A DNA stretch of 64,000 bases from Patagioenas fasciata (taxonomy: Eukaryota > Chordata > Aves > Columbiformes > Columbidae): positions 1,001,445 through 1,065,444 of the forward strand of contig NC_092541.1 of NCBI RefSeq assembly GCF_037038585.1, in the 5' to 3' direction. The notes below the pieces were generated by a model that worked only from the letters and a program-made list of their open reading frames with translations, did no database searches and was not told where the DNA came from. This document shows positions 19,601 to 46,790 of the stretch, in pieces. The translations under genes and the position numbers were made by a program. Position 1 is the stretch's first letter, and the number at the start of each line of letters is the position of its first letter.

Positions 19601-22600
19601 GTCACCACCTACAGCGCAGGGTCATTTGTGGCCAATGTCTGGCTGTAACAAAGTAAACCCACAGACAGCAGCCACAGCCAGTACTTACTCTGGAGAATTT
19701 TCTTTTTTTGGGGGGGCTTATGGTCGGGTGCAGCATCCAGGGTTAGAGAGCGAATGACGGTTTCACAGACAAACTGAGTCCCACTCATGTCTTCTTCGCC
19801 TTCCTCCTGGTTCAATGGATGTTCAGCTTTCCCTTTGACTGCGGAAGGATCTGCAGGAAAGCAGGTTTCCGTCATTCCTTTGAAAGGGAAGCATAACATT
19901 ACTTGAACGCTACCACGAGGAAATGGAAGTATAAGAATTTTTTAGGTTAGCAAAGGCTAATATTGACTGTGTTAATTCTTTCTAAAAATTGAGAGACTTT
20001 GGAATTCAGTTCAAGTTGAATGTGAAGGTGATTGAGAAGCATGGGGGCCACACCGGGAGGGTCTGAGTACAGTCCAGTCTATAAAGAGCAAATTGTTATT
20101 TCTCCCAACAACTCCAGTATTTAGACAAATCGAGAAACACTTGTATTTCTGAATTCTACATATATTAAGCTCCAACTTCTACAATCAAAAAGCAGTGTCA
20201 GACTACAGCTTTATGAGCAAAACAATTGTTTGTTTTTCCACCAAAGGGAAAGAGAGGAGTTAAAATCGTTTTTAGACACTGAGACTGACGACTGCACAGC
20301 AGCAACAACATCCTCCTCCTCCCACCCCATGCTCCCCGTGAATACGGCTTACCAGGGACGGGTTTAAATCCACTTCCCTCGTTCTCCTCCTGTATCTGAC
20401 CCAAGCCAGGCTTCTCCAGCCAGGGGCCATCGTGTGGCAGAGGGGACATGCACGGAGTCATGTCTGAAAAACAAAGGAGCAAAGATATGTGATACTAAAG
20501 GAATAGGAAGCTTCCTTCCTCCAGAAGGCAACCTTTTGAGTTCTGTGTCAAATGCCTTACTAAAGTCAAGGGAGATCACGTCCACCGCTCTGCCATCATC
20601 CATCCATCTTGTTATGTCCTTATAACAGTCAATGAGGTTGGTCAAGCACGACTTCCCCTTGGTGAGGCCATGCTGACTGCCCCTAATGCCCCTCTTCTCC
20701 CTGATCTGCCTTGAGATGGCACCAAGGAGAAGCCGTTCCATCAGTTTCCCAGGGGTGGAGGTGATGCTGACCGGTCTGGAGTTACCCAGGTCCTCCTTCT
20801 CACCCTTTCTGAAGACTGCAGTGCCATTTGCTTTCCTTCAGTCCTCAGGCACCTCTCCCGTTTCCCAAGACTTGGGAAACTCTGCCTTCTCTGGATCTTC
20901 TGTCACCAGGGCACCCACCTCGTTCATCAGTGGGTTTACATTGCCTCTGGTGTTAGTTTTATCTGCCGTGGACTGGAAAAAGCTCTTCCTATTGTCCTTG
21001 ACCCCTCTCACCAGGTTGAATTCTAAGGAGGCCTCAGCCTTCCTAGTTGCCTCCCTACACCCTGTGCCAACAGCCTGATGTTCTCCCCAAGCGGCCAGCC
21101 CCTCCTTCCATGATCTGTACACTCTCCTCTTCCACTTGAGCACACCCAGCAGTCCCTGTTTAACCACGCAGGTCTCCTGGCTCCCTTCCTTGACACTCTA
21201 CCCTGAAGAGCAAATAAGCTTTTTGCACAAATAAGTTCAGCTTTTCTTTGGATAAACTGCTAGCTTGAAATGCCCATAACAGCACACAGAACATAAGAAC
21301 CTTACCAACAGGAGTATTGTGTGGCACCCGCTCCAGCTCCTGCACAATATTGATGTCCAGCAGCTCAAAGGACAGCAAATCCTACAGAAAGAAACACGAC
21401 AGTTTGCATCAGCAAACCCCAAAATGGAGTATTTATGCTGTACTTCCCAGCATCAGATCCTATTAACTTCCAAATAAGTTTACGCCTCTTTGTTAGTTAC
21501 TTGGAGGTTGGCTTTCCCATAACGTACATCCATGTCACAGATTATGGTACACAAATTAGGGCAGCAAGAGGCAAAGCTAAGTACTCCCTTTTTAGGGGCC
21601 AGAGAATAACCCAACCCTGTGACTCTTCATTGAGAATCTTAGTCTATCCTGCACATATAGTGACAGTCCCTGATACTAACTCAAAATATTTCTGCTATAT
21701 AAAACTCAATATACTCTTCCTGAAAATATAGTGGTTATTTTAGAGCTTCTTATTCTTATGGATATCTATGTACACAAAAGCAGTTCATCTCCACCTGAAT
21801 TTTACACCTTACCTGTGCTGTGAGGAGATCGACAGACGGGATATAAAATTCTCTCTCGCTTGGCAGGTTTTTGATCTTTAAAGGAATAGTTGGCAGAGGT
21901 ATTTCAGCCTGGTCCATGGTTTCACCCATCAACTGAGCGCCTGCTTCTGTCTTTAAGGAAGCATCCTGCAAAAGCAAAAAACCAACGTCCCAGAAGGTAC
22001 TTAGGCAGGCAGCAAATAAAACACTTACCTGAAATGTAAAGCCTGAATATTGTTTATAAACCAAAAGGACAAGCTCTAACAATTCAGAACTGCCTCAAAT
22101 ACCACATGAGTTACTTGCCTCTTTGGTGCTGGAAGCTTTATCCTTCTGACAGGAGTCAGAATCCTTCCAATTGCTTTCAAAAGAGTCAGGAGCTGGGGAG
22201 GGATCCACAACAATACTGCACCAGATCCTGGGCCCAAACTGCTCCCCTCGGTGCGACAGTCTCCAGTGAGATGTGTAAGTTCCTTCTATATTAGGAGCTA
22301 CAAACTCCACTGAAACAGTTCCTACTTGTCCTGCTGGAAGGGACGGCACTAACACATCTTTCTTTTCAGAAGACGCCAAGGTCAGGTTGCCCCACATGAG
22401 CTTCAGCTGAAATACACGGCAGAAAAAAACAAAAGTTAACTTCACAAGCTTCTCTGCTAACCGTGGGTAGTAAAATCTTCATCAATTCTCTGTCGATTCC
22501 TAATACACGCAAATATCTTCCAGAACAATTTTAGTGTGTAGAAGTAATAGCAAAGGGAAGATACCTTTGTGTCGGAGCTCCACTCCACATTGCCAGTATT

Positions 22601-25600
22601 TTTCATTCGCCAGTGTTTGATAAACTTGGTCCCTGGTTGCAAGCGAGTCCCATCCGGCAAATTCTCATCCACAAACACCGCGCTGAGCGTTGGGACAATT
22701 GCTTGGAAGGGTTGAGTAGGAGTCCTGGGATTCAGGGGGAGGAAACAAACAAAGATACATTAAAAAAACAGCAAAACCAAGGAAATAATTCATCTGCTAT
22801 TTCACTGGCTAAAAATACAACATTCCATTTAGTTTGTTTTATTCTTTTCTCTCTAAAAGTGTTTCAAAATTCTAACATATTAGTTACTGTTTTAACCTTG
22901 AGTCTAAAGACCACATAACAGTTTGCTTTCTTTTCTTTAGGAAAAAAGAAAACACATCAAAACAAGATTGGCTTATTTGGAAGAATTTTACAATAATTAC
23001 AGAACTAAGGTTTAACAGAGAAAAGTTTGCTCTTCTTCACTTGATTTATCTATTTATCAGTTACCAACATTTCTTACAGGAAGGTATTTGGTTGGAGACT
23101 CTCAGATTTCAGGGCAGGTGAGCCACTGGTTTCCAATACATGGACAGAGTTCCAGAGATGAATTTTCCTGTGCAATTTGAGCTGCTTTTTGAGCTCTCGG
23201 ACCTCTGCCTTCCGCTGTTTCTTCTCTGCTCGTAATCTTTGCTTTTCTGCCTTCAGAAACCTTTTGTCCATCTGTTTCTGGAGTCTGCAAAGAGAATAAG
23301 CCACCTAGTTTCCACTTTGCTATCAGAATAATCTTGTACTGCCAAGTGTCACCATTTACCTAACTTGCTCCAGAGTAGCAGGGAGGCGAGGTGAAAACTC
23401 TGCAAGGCTGTAATTTTCAGCCACACACGGTACAGGTCTTCGCAGCTTCAATAAAACATGATTAGGATCATGTGCGTATGTTCCTGCTTCACACTGTTCA
23501 CAGATATTGTAGGCTGGACAAAGGCTGCAAAGTAGAGAAGCAGGACAGTTAGCAAGAGGCTGTTTAACCATGTTCAGTTTCGCTCACTCCCATCTCTCGC
23601 CATGCTCTACCTGCACTGGTAGCGAACTCCAACAATCCGGGCCTGGCAGTTGCAGCAGGAGATCAGCCAGTCGCACTGGTTGCCGGTCCCTGACTGGCTC
23701 TCTGAAGTGGGAGGTCCTGCCGTAATTGAGCCCTCAGAAAAATCCGGAGGCTGACTGGGCTGAACAAGCTTCTCATACAGCTTCTGTTCCAGTTTCTCAA
23801 CAGTTTCTTTAACCACTTGCTCCCTGAACTGGAAAATAAAATTGAAGTATTCATGGCGAGATCCACCTATGCAGGTTCAGAAGTTGAATTATACTGTCCT
23901 GAGTCTCTTAATCCATAAGCCACAAAGCAGCTCAGAATCCGCTTCCCATCCCCCCCAGCACATGCCAGATAAAATTAAACAAGTATCATATTCCTCAAAG
24001 AGGATTTGTATTTCAGAAAATACCAGCCCATAGGTTTTAACAAGGCAAATTAAAAAACATATATATGTACATTTACAATATTAAAGCTCTTGCACACTCT
24101 TGCAAAAAGGGAAGAAAACTCATCTCTGAGACAATTATCACAACTCCCAAAAAAGTCCCTCTGGAGTCTCTATCATTAAGCCCTGATTTTGTCCCCCAAG
24201 GGATGCTTGGAATACAACCATTAAGTTCCCCTATCTTTAGTTTGTATAAAGAGGTGGCAAAGCAAGAGAGATGCTAGAAATAAAAAGCTTAAAGATAAAT
24301 GTATATACTGGTGTACCTCTGTATCTTTTCAAGAACTCACTAATTAATTCTTAGCATCCCATTCATGTTTATTTGCTGTTCAAAACAAGTCAACGCCCAC
24401 ATCTTATTAATCTCTAGGTTATACTCACTGGCCTCCAGAAAGTATTTTCTTAAACTGAACAATCAAGAAAAGCAAGGTCATCAAACGCCATACTTCAAAT
24501 GTCAGAAACGCTAAGTATTACCCTGCTGGAACCGGTCAAGCAAGAGTCTCAACAGCAACACCATATTTCACATCCTCTCTCATTATTAGTGCCCGGAAGC
24601 TTCTATGAGCTTCAGAAGAAAACAGACTTACCGTTTCCAAGTAGCTAGTAAACCATTCTGGAGGATTTTCACTTGTTCTTCCTGTTCTAGTGTGATTTAA
24701 CTTTTGCTGGGAAACACACAAACACACACATCACAAAAATAAGTCACAAATGTAAAGTATGCAAAGCTGAAAAAAACAAAACCTCAATACAAATGAAGCA
24801 CTTTCCAAGAGCAATCCCCCTAAGTGTCCTTAAAAAAACTCAAGTTCTTCAGAAAACAGTGGAAAAGCAACACAAGAAAGCCACTGACACTTCCCTGAAA
24901 TATTTCTCCGTTATTTGCATTTGAGGGTAATTACACCCAAAGAAATCAAGTCAACCAGAAATTACGACTAGATGGCAATCGGGGCTTCAGGAAACCAACT
25001 GCTTTGTTTGTCGAAATACTTAAAAATGGTCAACATGAAAGAATCTGGGTTTCTAAACACAGTATCAAAATATCCTCTCGAAGACATTCAAACGATTTTG
25101 CGAGTTTCAATGGGTGTTGGTAGCTGAACATGAAGAACAGCTTCTGAGCTTAGAGTTATTATGTATGGGTAAAGATGACGATCAGTCTATAAAACGTTTT
25201 AATACATATACAATCTAGCTCTGCATCCTACCTGAATTGTCATCTCCTTTTTTAAGTCTTCCTCTAACCCCCGAGCTAGTGTGGAACAGTGCAAAAGGGG
25301 TTTCTTCTCGTCTTTAAGTGTCGACTTTTCTGTCACAGTTTTTTCACGTAGTTGCGAAGAACAAGAAGCTCCTTTCAGAGAAGAGTTTCCTTCATACACA
25401 TTCATCTGGAGACGATTTCCTTGTTTAACTGCAATCTAAATAAACAGTACATAAATACACCATGTTTATTCCACCTAGAACCAACATACAAAACCTTGTA
25501 AAAACACAGAAGAGGTTGGAGAAGGATGAGTATATAGAAAAAAGTCCAAGAAAACATTTACCTTCAGAGCTTCTTCATATTCCTCTAAAGAAAAAGGGAA

Positions 25601-28600
25601 AGAAATGTGAATTTTCCATCTCAAACACAGACGTAAGTTTAGCACACAGCATTTAGGGACCCTCCCATCAAGGAGGGTCTCGCACACCTGCTGTACATTC
25701 TTTTAAAATAGTGCTACTGAAGGAAGAAGTTGTATATACGGCAACAAGCAAACATGTTTTCATAGCCTAGGGACTAAACATCCCATTATTTTAGTCATTC
25801 CCAATGGAATCAAAAACTCCTTCCTTTGAGAAGAATTTTATGCCCACCCACACAAAAATCAAGAGGCAGGTATTCTCAATTGCTTCTCCAAAAAGAGTAA
25901 CAGCAGTTGGGGCATCTTTACCGATTTCACTTCAATAAAGTAGCAGCTCACCTTTGCTGTTCACAGAGACCTGCAAAGAGAAATATCCATGAGTAACAGC
26001 CACCGACACGTTGTGATTCCCTTAAAGTTAACACGCTTTCAGAATGAATGTACTTTTAAACAAGAGTCTCTAAAATACCATTCCTTCACCTGAATTTGTT
26101 ATAGCTGCCACATTTAATCATTAACCACTGCTGGTATGTTCTGGCACAGACCATGTCCTTTATTAGATCTGCACAATTAGCAAAGTCTCTGGCAGCTATG
26201 AGCACCCAGAACAAGCGTGGTCTCATCTACTGGAAATAAGCTGGTGCTGGTACTACTGGGTTTGCAACACAAGTACACAGAGGTTGCAACCAGCTGCTGT
26301 TAATGCTCAGCATGAAACACTTAACTGTTCTTTAATTTATTTGAGAGGTCCATTCTACTCCAAATCTCTAAAGAATACGAGTGTGTGAGGTTATGTCGAG
26401 CAGGAAGTTACTCAACAAGGACAACCAGAAGTAATCAATGTGTTTTCGGAGTCAGTAATCTGCTTGGAGATTACAGTATTTGCATAAAACGAGCAGAGGA
26501 TTTGAGAGCACCAGATCACGGAAGCAAACATATGCTAATGGCAGGGGACCTACATTTTTCAGAGGAACGAGCGTAGATTGAAGCAACAGAGCTTTACCAT
26601 GGCTGCAAACACAGACTCACAGCGACCTTATACTGATAAAAGGTAAAATAAGTCCCTCAACAGAAAGATCCCTCCCTCAAAGCACACAGAACCACCAGCT
26701 GCTTTTACAGGGTGGGAAAACACAAGACCAATAGATATATTCCTATCAGAGGGGCAAAACCATCATCTCTGATCTACACAACAGACATTCTTGAAGGACC
26801 CGCTACAAATTATCAGGAGGCAGAAAGTTTCACACCACTCATATTGGTAGACCTGTTGCAATTGGGGTGGTGTTTTACCTCATCATTATCCTCATCAATG
26901 TATTTGATCTGAATGTTGTCCAGGTCAAATGAAACCTTAACCTGTAAGGGAAAAAGAAGACAAGACCACAATGAGACCGCACTACAGGTGCTTTCCGTTA
27001 ATCATGATTATTAATAGGGAAAAATATTAACCCTTCTGCCCCTCCCTTCAGTCTCTCAGTTGAAATAAACAACATCCATTCTTCTGGAGTTAAACAACTT
27101 GCCTCCCACCTTCACTAACTTGCTGTGATTAACAGAAAAAAAATGAAATTATTTTAATGTTTCACCTTCCCCAGTTAATGTTTACCCCAAAATAAATAAT
27201 AATTGCCTTTCCATTACAAAAGGACTAGTTCAGGGTTAACAAACTCAGCCACAGTAAACACTACAAAGGTTGAAGCCAACAGTCACTGAATGCTGACTTT
27301 TACATGAAAAAGCAGCTCACCCAGGTGAGCAGCCCTTTTTCCCCACAAACCTGGTTGTGTTTTGAAAAACGAGGATTCATTCCAGTGCTTAAAAAGAGCA
27401 AAGTAACTTATTCTGCTACTCGCTGGCTGACATGCTGTACATCTGAACATATAAATCCACTCCAGACGTTAGAATTAGGAGAGTAAAGCCGAGCGGCTAC
27501 TTTGTAGTTTGCATTAACAGGGCAGAACAAACAGCATCAAACGAACCATAAATGAAGGTGGTTGTTTCCCCTGTGCTGAATAACAGCCTTTGAGGCTCAT
27601 GTGCATTTTTGTATCGTTTATCTACACAACTTGTATTTTTCTTGATGGAAACTCTCTCTGAAAAACTTTAACCAGAACACATTCTGCTAGGCTGGACTCA
27701 ACAGAACAGTGGCCTTAGACGACAGCAGATGGCTGGGACTTTGCACTGCAAGAGCACAGTGACGTAGCCACACACGCCCCACAACAGATGTGCTACAGGC
27801 AGGTTCTTCAGTGACATAGTCCAAATTAATTTGGGGAGCGCAGCGAGAGAACCAACTCAACTTATCAAGGAGGAACTGAGGTCTGTATCCACACCATCTA
27901 GTACCACAGATTCCTCCCCTAAAACTCAAGACAGAACCAGACAGCGGGTAATCCCTTATAAACACCAGACACATTCAATAATACATCAAAACACAAGGAA
28001 GAAGCAGTTTAACTGATACTACCTTGAAACAGTAATTCACACAACACAGTGCAGAGACACCCAGTGGTACTGACCTTACTTAGAGAAACATTGTTTTAGT
28101 AGAACACCACACCTTGAGCAAACACACCCTCAGACTACTTAAGATGAAGGGCAACACCACCGCTTACAGAGCAACCTGCTTCAGCTTTGATGCAAGCGGA
28201 ACTCTGACCACTCCAGACATTCCTGCTGGGTCTACTTGCCACTGAGTATTTTAAGCCTGAACTAGCTAAAGAAAGCACTGGAAGAGAGAAAGTAAAGTAC
28301 TGGCAGGACTTGTTAAGGTGCAATTTGAGAGTGAGCTAAAAAAAGAAAAACAAACAAACAGTTGCTATAGAAAAAAATTATATCTACATATATATAGATA
28401 TAATGTATCACCACACCTTCATCGTAACCAAGGAAATCCTTACTACACAATTTCAACTTCAGCCAATAGAGGATTTTTCACTAGATAGCACTGGAAATAA
28501 GCAACCAAACCAAAAAATAAAACCTCTTCAATATACCAACTGCACACCACACAAACCCGCATAAGTAACTATGAGTGCACGGCCCACCAACAAAACCAAC

Positions 28601-29247
28601 TGTATCCAAACTAACACAGAGCACCAGGAAGCAAGAAATCAGAAATGTACGTCAGTGACTCAGTACTTCAGAGAGCAAAGATAAATGTTCGGGAAAACAC
28701 CCTATAAGCAACTGTAGGGTGTTACTTCACCATAGCCACTTGAATGAGTAAAATAATGGGAAATAAGAGGCGCAGACCGTACTTTATAGGGGTACAGTGT
28801 CAAAAGCAAGTATCCATAACTCAGGAAAACAGCAAAATACACAGTTAAGGTTACCAGCTCACACACTAAAACAAGAGACCTGCAAGGAGCTTTACCCAAA
28901 ACTGACTTTTCACACCATTCCAAGTATATAACAGAGTTAAAGTTACTGCCAACGCTAAAAGGGAAACTGAGAGAAAATAAAACACTTCTAACAGGCCGGG
29001 AAACCGGTGACACTTCTTAGGAAAGCGAAAAAGAAGCTGCTAGGTCCTCTCAGAGACGCTTACGGTCCCGGCGCCTCACGGAGACGGTTCCTCAGGGAGA
29101 CGGTTCCCCGCGGCGTGGCCTCCCGAGCCCCCTCCCCGCGCTCACCATGGCCTCCACATCCGCCCACGTCGTGTGCGCCGAGTCCGACACCAGGAAGCTC
29201 TGGGTGTCCCCCCGGCAGGTGACACGGAGGTTCACCTGCGGCTCCAT
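16650..29247 (-). CDS. NBR1: NBR1 autophagy cargo receptor, complete coding sequence
   Basis: Cytoplasmic receptor that bridges ubiquitinated cargo to ATG8/LC3 on the growing autophagosome and co-polymerises with p62. Twenty-one coding exons give 992 residues (966 in human). Domains in order: PB1 (about 1-84, with acidic YIDEDNDEV), ZZ zinc finger (about 218-265, with the pattern CCNCQ...YQCSLCPAYNICEQCEAG), coiled coil rich in Lys/Glu (about 280-320), four-tryptophan FW domain (about 375-490, HWRMKNTGNVEW, MWGNL, SHWRLSHRGEQFGPRIWC), the LC3-interacting motif EDYIIIL (760-766) preceded by an acidic run, the amphipathic segment before the UBA (SIAGEIVKGALSVAASAYKA) and a C-terminal UBA (936-992, MGFCDRHLNLRLLKKHN). 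The LIR aromatic Tyr and all ZZ cysteines are present. It shares a divergent promoter with BRCA1. Confidence 0.98.
20510..21195 (-). mobile_element. CR1 LINE ORF2 fragment (reverse transcriptase region) in an NBR1 intron
   Basis: The minus strand encodes broken pieces of CR1 ORF2: a segment with WKRRVYRSWKEG and KSWETGEVPED, then the reverse-transcriptase part with GLTKGKSCLTNLIDCYKDI and DVISLDFSKAFDT. Both ends are truncated, and the element joins to non-CR1 sequence near 20510. It lies in the 842-base intron between the exons at 21306-21381 and 20353-20463, in NBR1 sense. Confidence 0.93.
26942..29145 (-). other. NBR1: NBR1 first coding intron
   Basis: A 2.2 kb intron between the first two coding exons. 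It is AT-rich and free of recognisable CR1. It contains a short perfect inverted repeat (9-base arms) at 28378-28403. Nothing else could be supported. Confidence 0.7.
28378..28403. repeat. AT-rich inverted repeat (9-bp arms)
   Basis: TTATATCTA at 28378-28386 is matched by its reverse complement TAGATATAA at 28395-28403 with an 8-base loop. It is probably a chance product of the AT-rich simple sequence here. No function is suggested. Confidence 0.7.
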
Positions 29248-29720
29248 CCCGCGCTCCCCGAGAGCCCCGGGCGGCCCTGTCAGACAGCTCGACGAACACA
29301 ACATGGCGGAGCGACGGCGGCCAGCCCCCTGCCCTCCGCGCGGTGTTACTGGTCGCGGCGCCTGCCACTCATCCTCCTCACGGTTCTGATTGGCCGAGGG
29401 GCGGAGACAGGCCTCGCGGAGCCACAACAATAAACAGAGACGGGGAGGGGTACGGCGCCAGCTGACGCCGGAGCTCCCACAATGCACCGCGCGAACAGCT
29501 GCGCTCTCTGACGCAATACGGCACAGCCAATCATCTGTGTTTTTCCTCGCCCCGCCCCGCTCTGGGTATATCACGTGAACGAGAGAAGCCAATTAGAGAG
29601 CGTATCTCGGACCACGTGCTGTGGTTGAGGTATAGGATTGGCTGGTTGGGCGGTGTGTATCGGCGTGACCGAAAGGCGCGAAATGCGATGGGCGCACCAG
29701 GGCGGCTCTGAGGTCGGGTG
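29248..29720. promoter_or_regulatory. Divergent NBR1-BRCA1 promoter
   Basis: About 470 CpG-rich bases separate the NBR1 ATG from the likely BRCA1 first-exon donor. Motifs seen: YY1-type CAACATGGCGGA (29299-29310), four CCAAT boxes in both orientations (29389-29393, 29527-29531, 29589-29593, 29637-29641), a ZNF143-type TCCCACAATGCACCGCG (29475-29491), two CACGTG E-boxes (29572-29577, 29613-29618) and an E2F-like GGCGCGAAA (29675-29683). There is no TATA box. A shared Nbr1-Brca1 promoter is known in non-primate mammals such as mouse. Confidence 0.8.
29685..29717 (+). other. BRCA1: Possible BRCA1 noncoding exon 1 (3' boundary at 29717)
   Basis: A strong donor, GG|GTGAGC, lies at 29718 just downstream of the E2F-like and CCAAT motifs. 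The start shown is a guess. A second donor (GTAAAG at 29898) is possible, so exon 1 could be longer or have variants. Confidence 0.4.
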
Positions 29721-29924
29721 AGCGGCCCCGGGCCGGGCAGGTTCACGAGGCTCGGCCTCGGCAGCGTCCCGGTGCCTGCACCGCCGGTTCTCCCTGTGGC
29801 GGTGGGATGGTCGGGGTGGGGCGGCTGGAGTCGGGTGCTGGGCCGCTTCGCGTCGGTCTCCTGACAGGGCCCGTCCCTGCTCCCCGGCTGCTGCCGCGTA
29901 AAGTTGCGCCAAGGGAGGTTGAGG

Positions 29925-30102
29925 TTGGATGTGGGGAACAATTTCTTCCCCAAAGGGCTGTGGGGCATTGGAACAGGCTGCCCAGGGCAGTGCTGGAGTC
30001 ACCATCCCTGGAGGGCTGGACAGACGGACATGAGGTTCTCAGGGACATGAGGTGGGGGGATGGTTGGACTTGATGATCCAACCAAAATTATTCTATGATT
30101 CT
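29925..30102 (+). mobile_element. CR1 LINE 3' end in BRCA1 intron 1
   Basis: The CR1 tail in sense orientation starts near ACAATTTCTTCCCCAAAGGG, runs through GGAACAGGCTGCCCAGGGCA and ends with the terminal repeat ATTATTCTATGATTCTAA. The copy looks young. It sits about 200 bases downstream of the divergent promoter. Confidence 0.93.
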
Positions 30103-30506
30103 AATTTGTTTCTCTTCATGTTGAGGATTCGTGATACTTGCTGTGGGGCCTTACCCGTGCTGCATGGTGTATGTGGTTCCCAGGGTCCTCTGTGTCCTTC
30201 ACAGCCTTTTCCACCTACCTGCCCCCTTATCACTCTTATGCTTGTGTGAGCCCTTGCTGCGTTTCTGCTGATGGCTGTTTCTGTACTGCTTTGCCCCCTT
30301 GACTACAAGAGATTTGACAGGTTTTACCTGTAAGAACTCCAGCAGTGCTGTAAAGCCTCACTCAATAAATAGCAGCCAAGTATTTTATACTGTTCAGGGT
30401 GTTATAGAAAAGCCACACAGGCAAAAACACGTGTAAGGGATGAAACAGATCAGAAACAAAGCTGATTGCTTTTCTTTTTCCTGTAGAGTATCTTTGGATG
30501 CGAAGG

Positions 30507-46600
<16,094 letters not shown>

Positions 46601-46790
46601 GGGCGACCCGCGGTTCTCTTGCCATCACTCACGAGTTCTCATCAGTGCTGATAGTCTGGTAACTATTTTAAGGACCCAGAATTTTTAAGTCACGCAGAGA
46701 TTATGTGCATGTTCTTGTTCAGAGTGAAATAACTACATTTTATTAGCAATAAAGTTACTTAGCATTACCATATAAAGATGGAATTACCCA
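46601..46790 (+). other. BRCA1: BRCA1 3' UTR (short form)
   Basis: Sequence from the TAA to just past the first AATAAA. No repeat or coding sequence is seen. A longer form could use later A-rich signals, for example around 47610, but nothing decides between them. Confidence 0.55.
46748..46753 (+). terminator. BRCA1: BRCA1 polyadenylation signal (AATAAA)
   Basis: The first canonical AATAAA in sense after the stop codon, 148 bases downstream. It is the likely end of the short transcript. Confidence 0.6.

Larger units (their letters stand above)
16650..29247 (-). other. NBR1: NBR1 exon table
   Basis: Coding exons, 5' to 3' on the minus strand: 29146-29247, 26879-26941, 25952-25970, 25562-25584, 25232-25435, 24632-24706, 23611-23828, 23360-23524, 23078-23284, 22565-22724, 22119-22406, 21813-21965, 21306-21381, 20353-20463, 19689-19850, 19430-19564, 18702-19065, 18314-18408, 17927-18005, 17215-17320 and 16650-16823 (stop at 16650-16652). 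The sum is 2979 nt including the stop. Two exons are tiny (19 and 23 nt). All introns are GT-AG except the one after 22119, which begins with GC. Confidence 0.92.
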
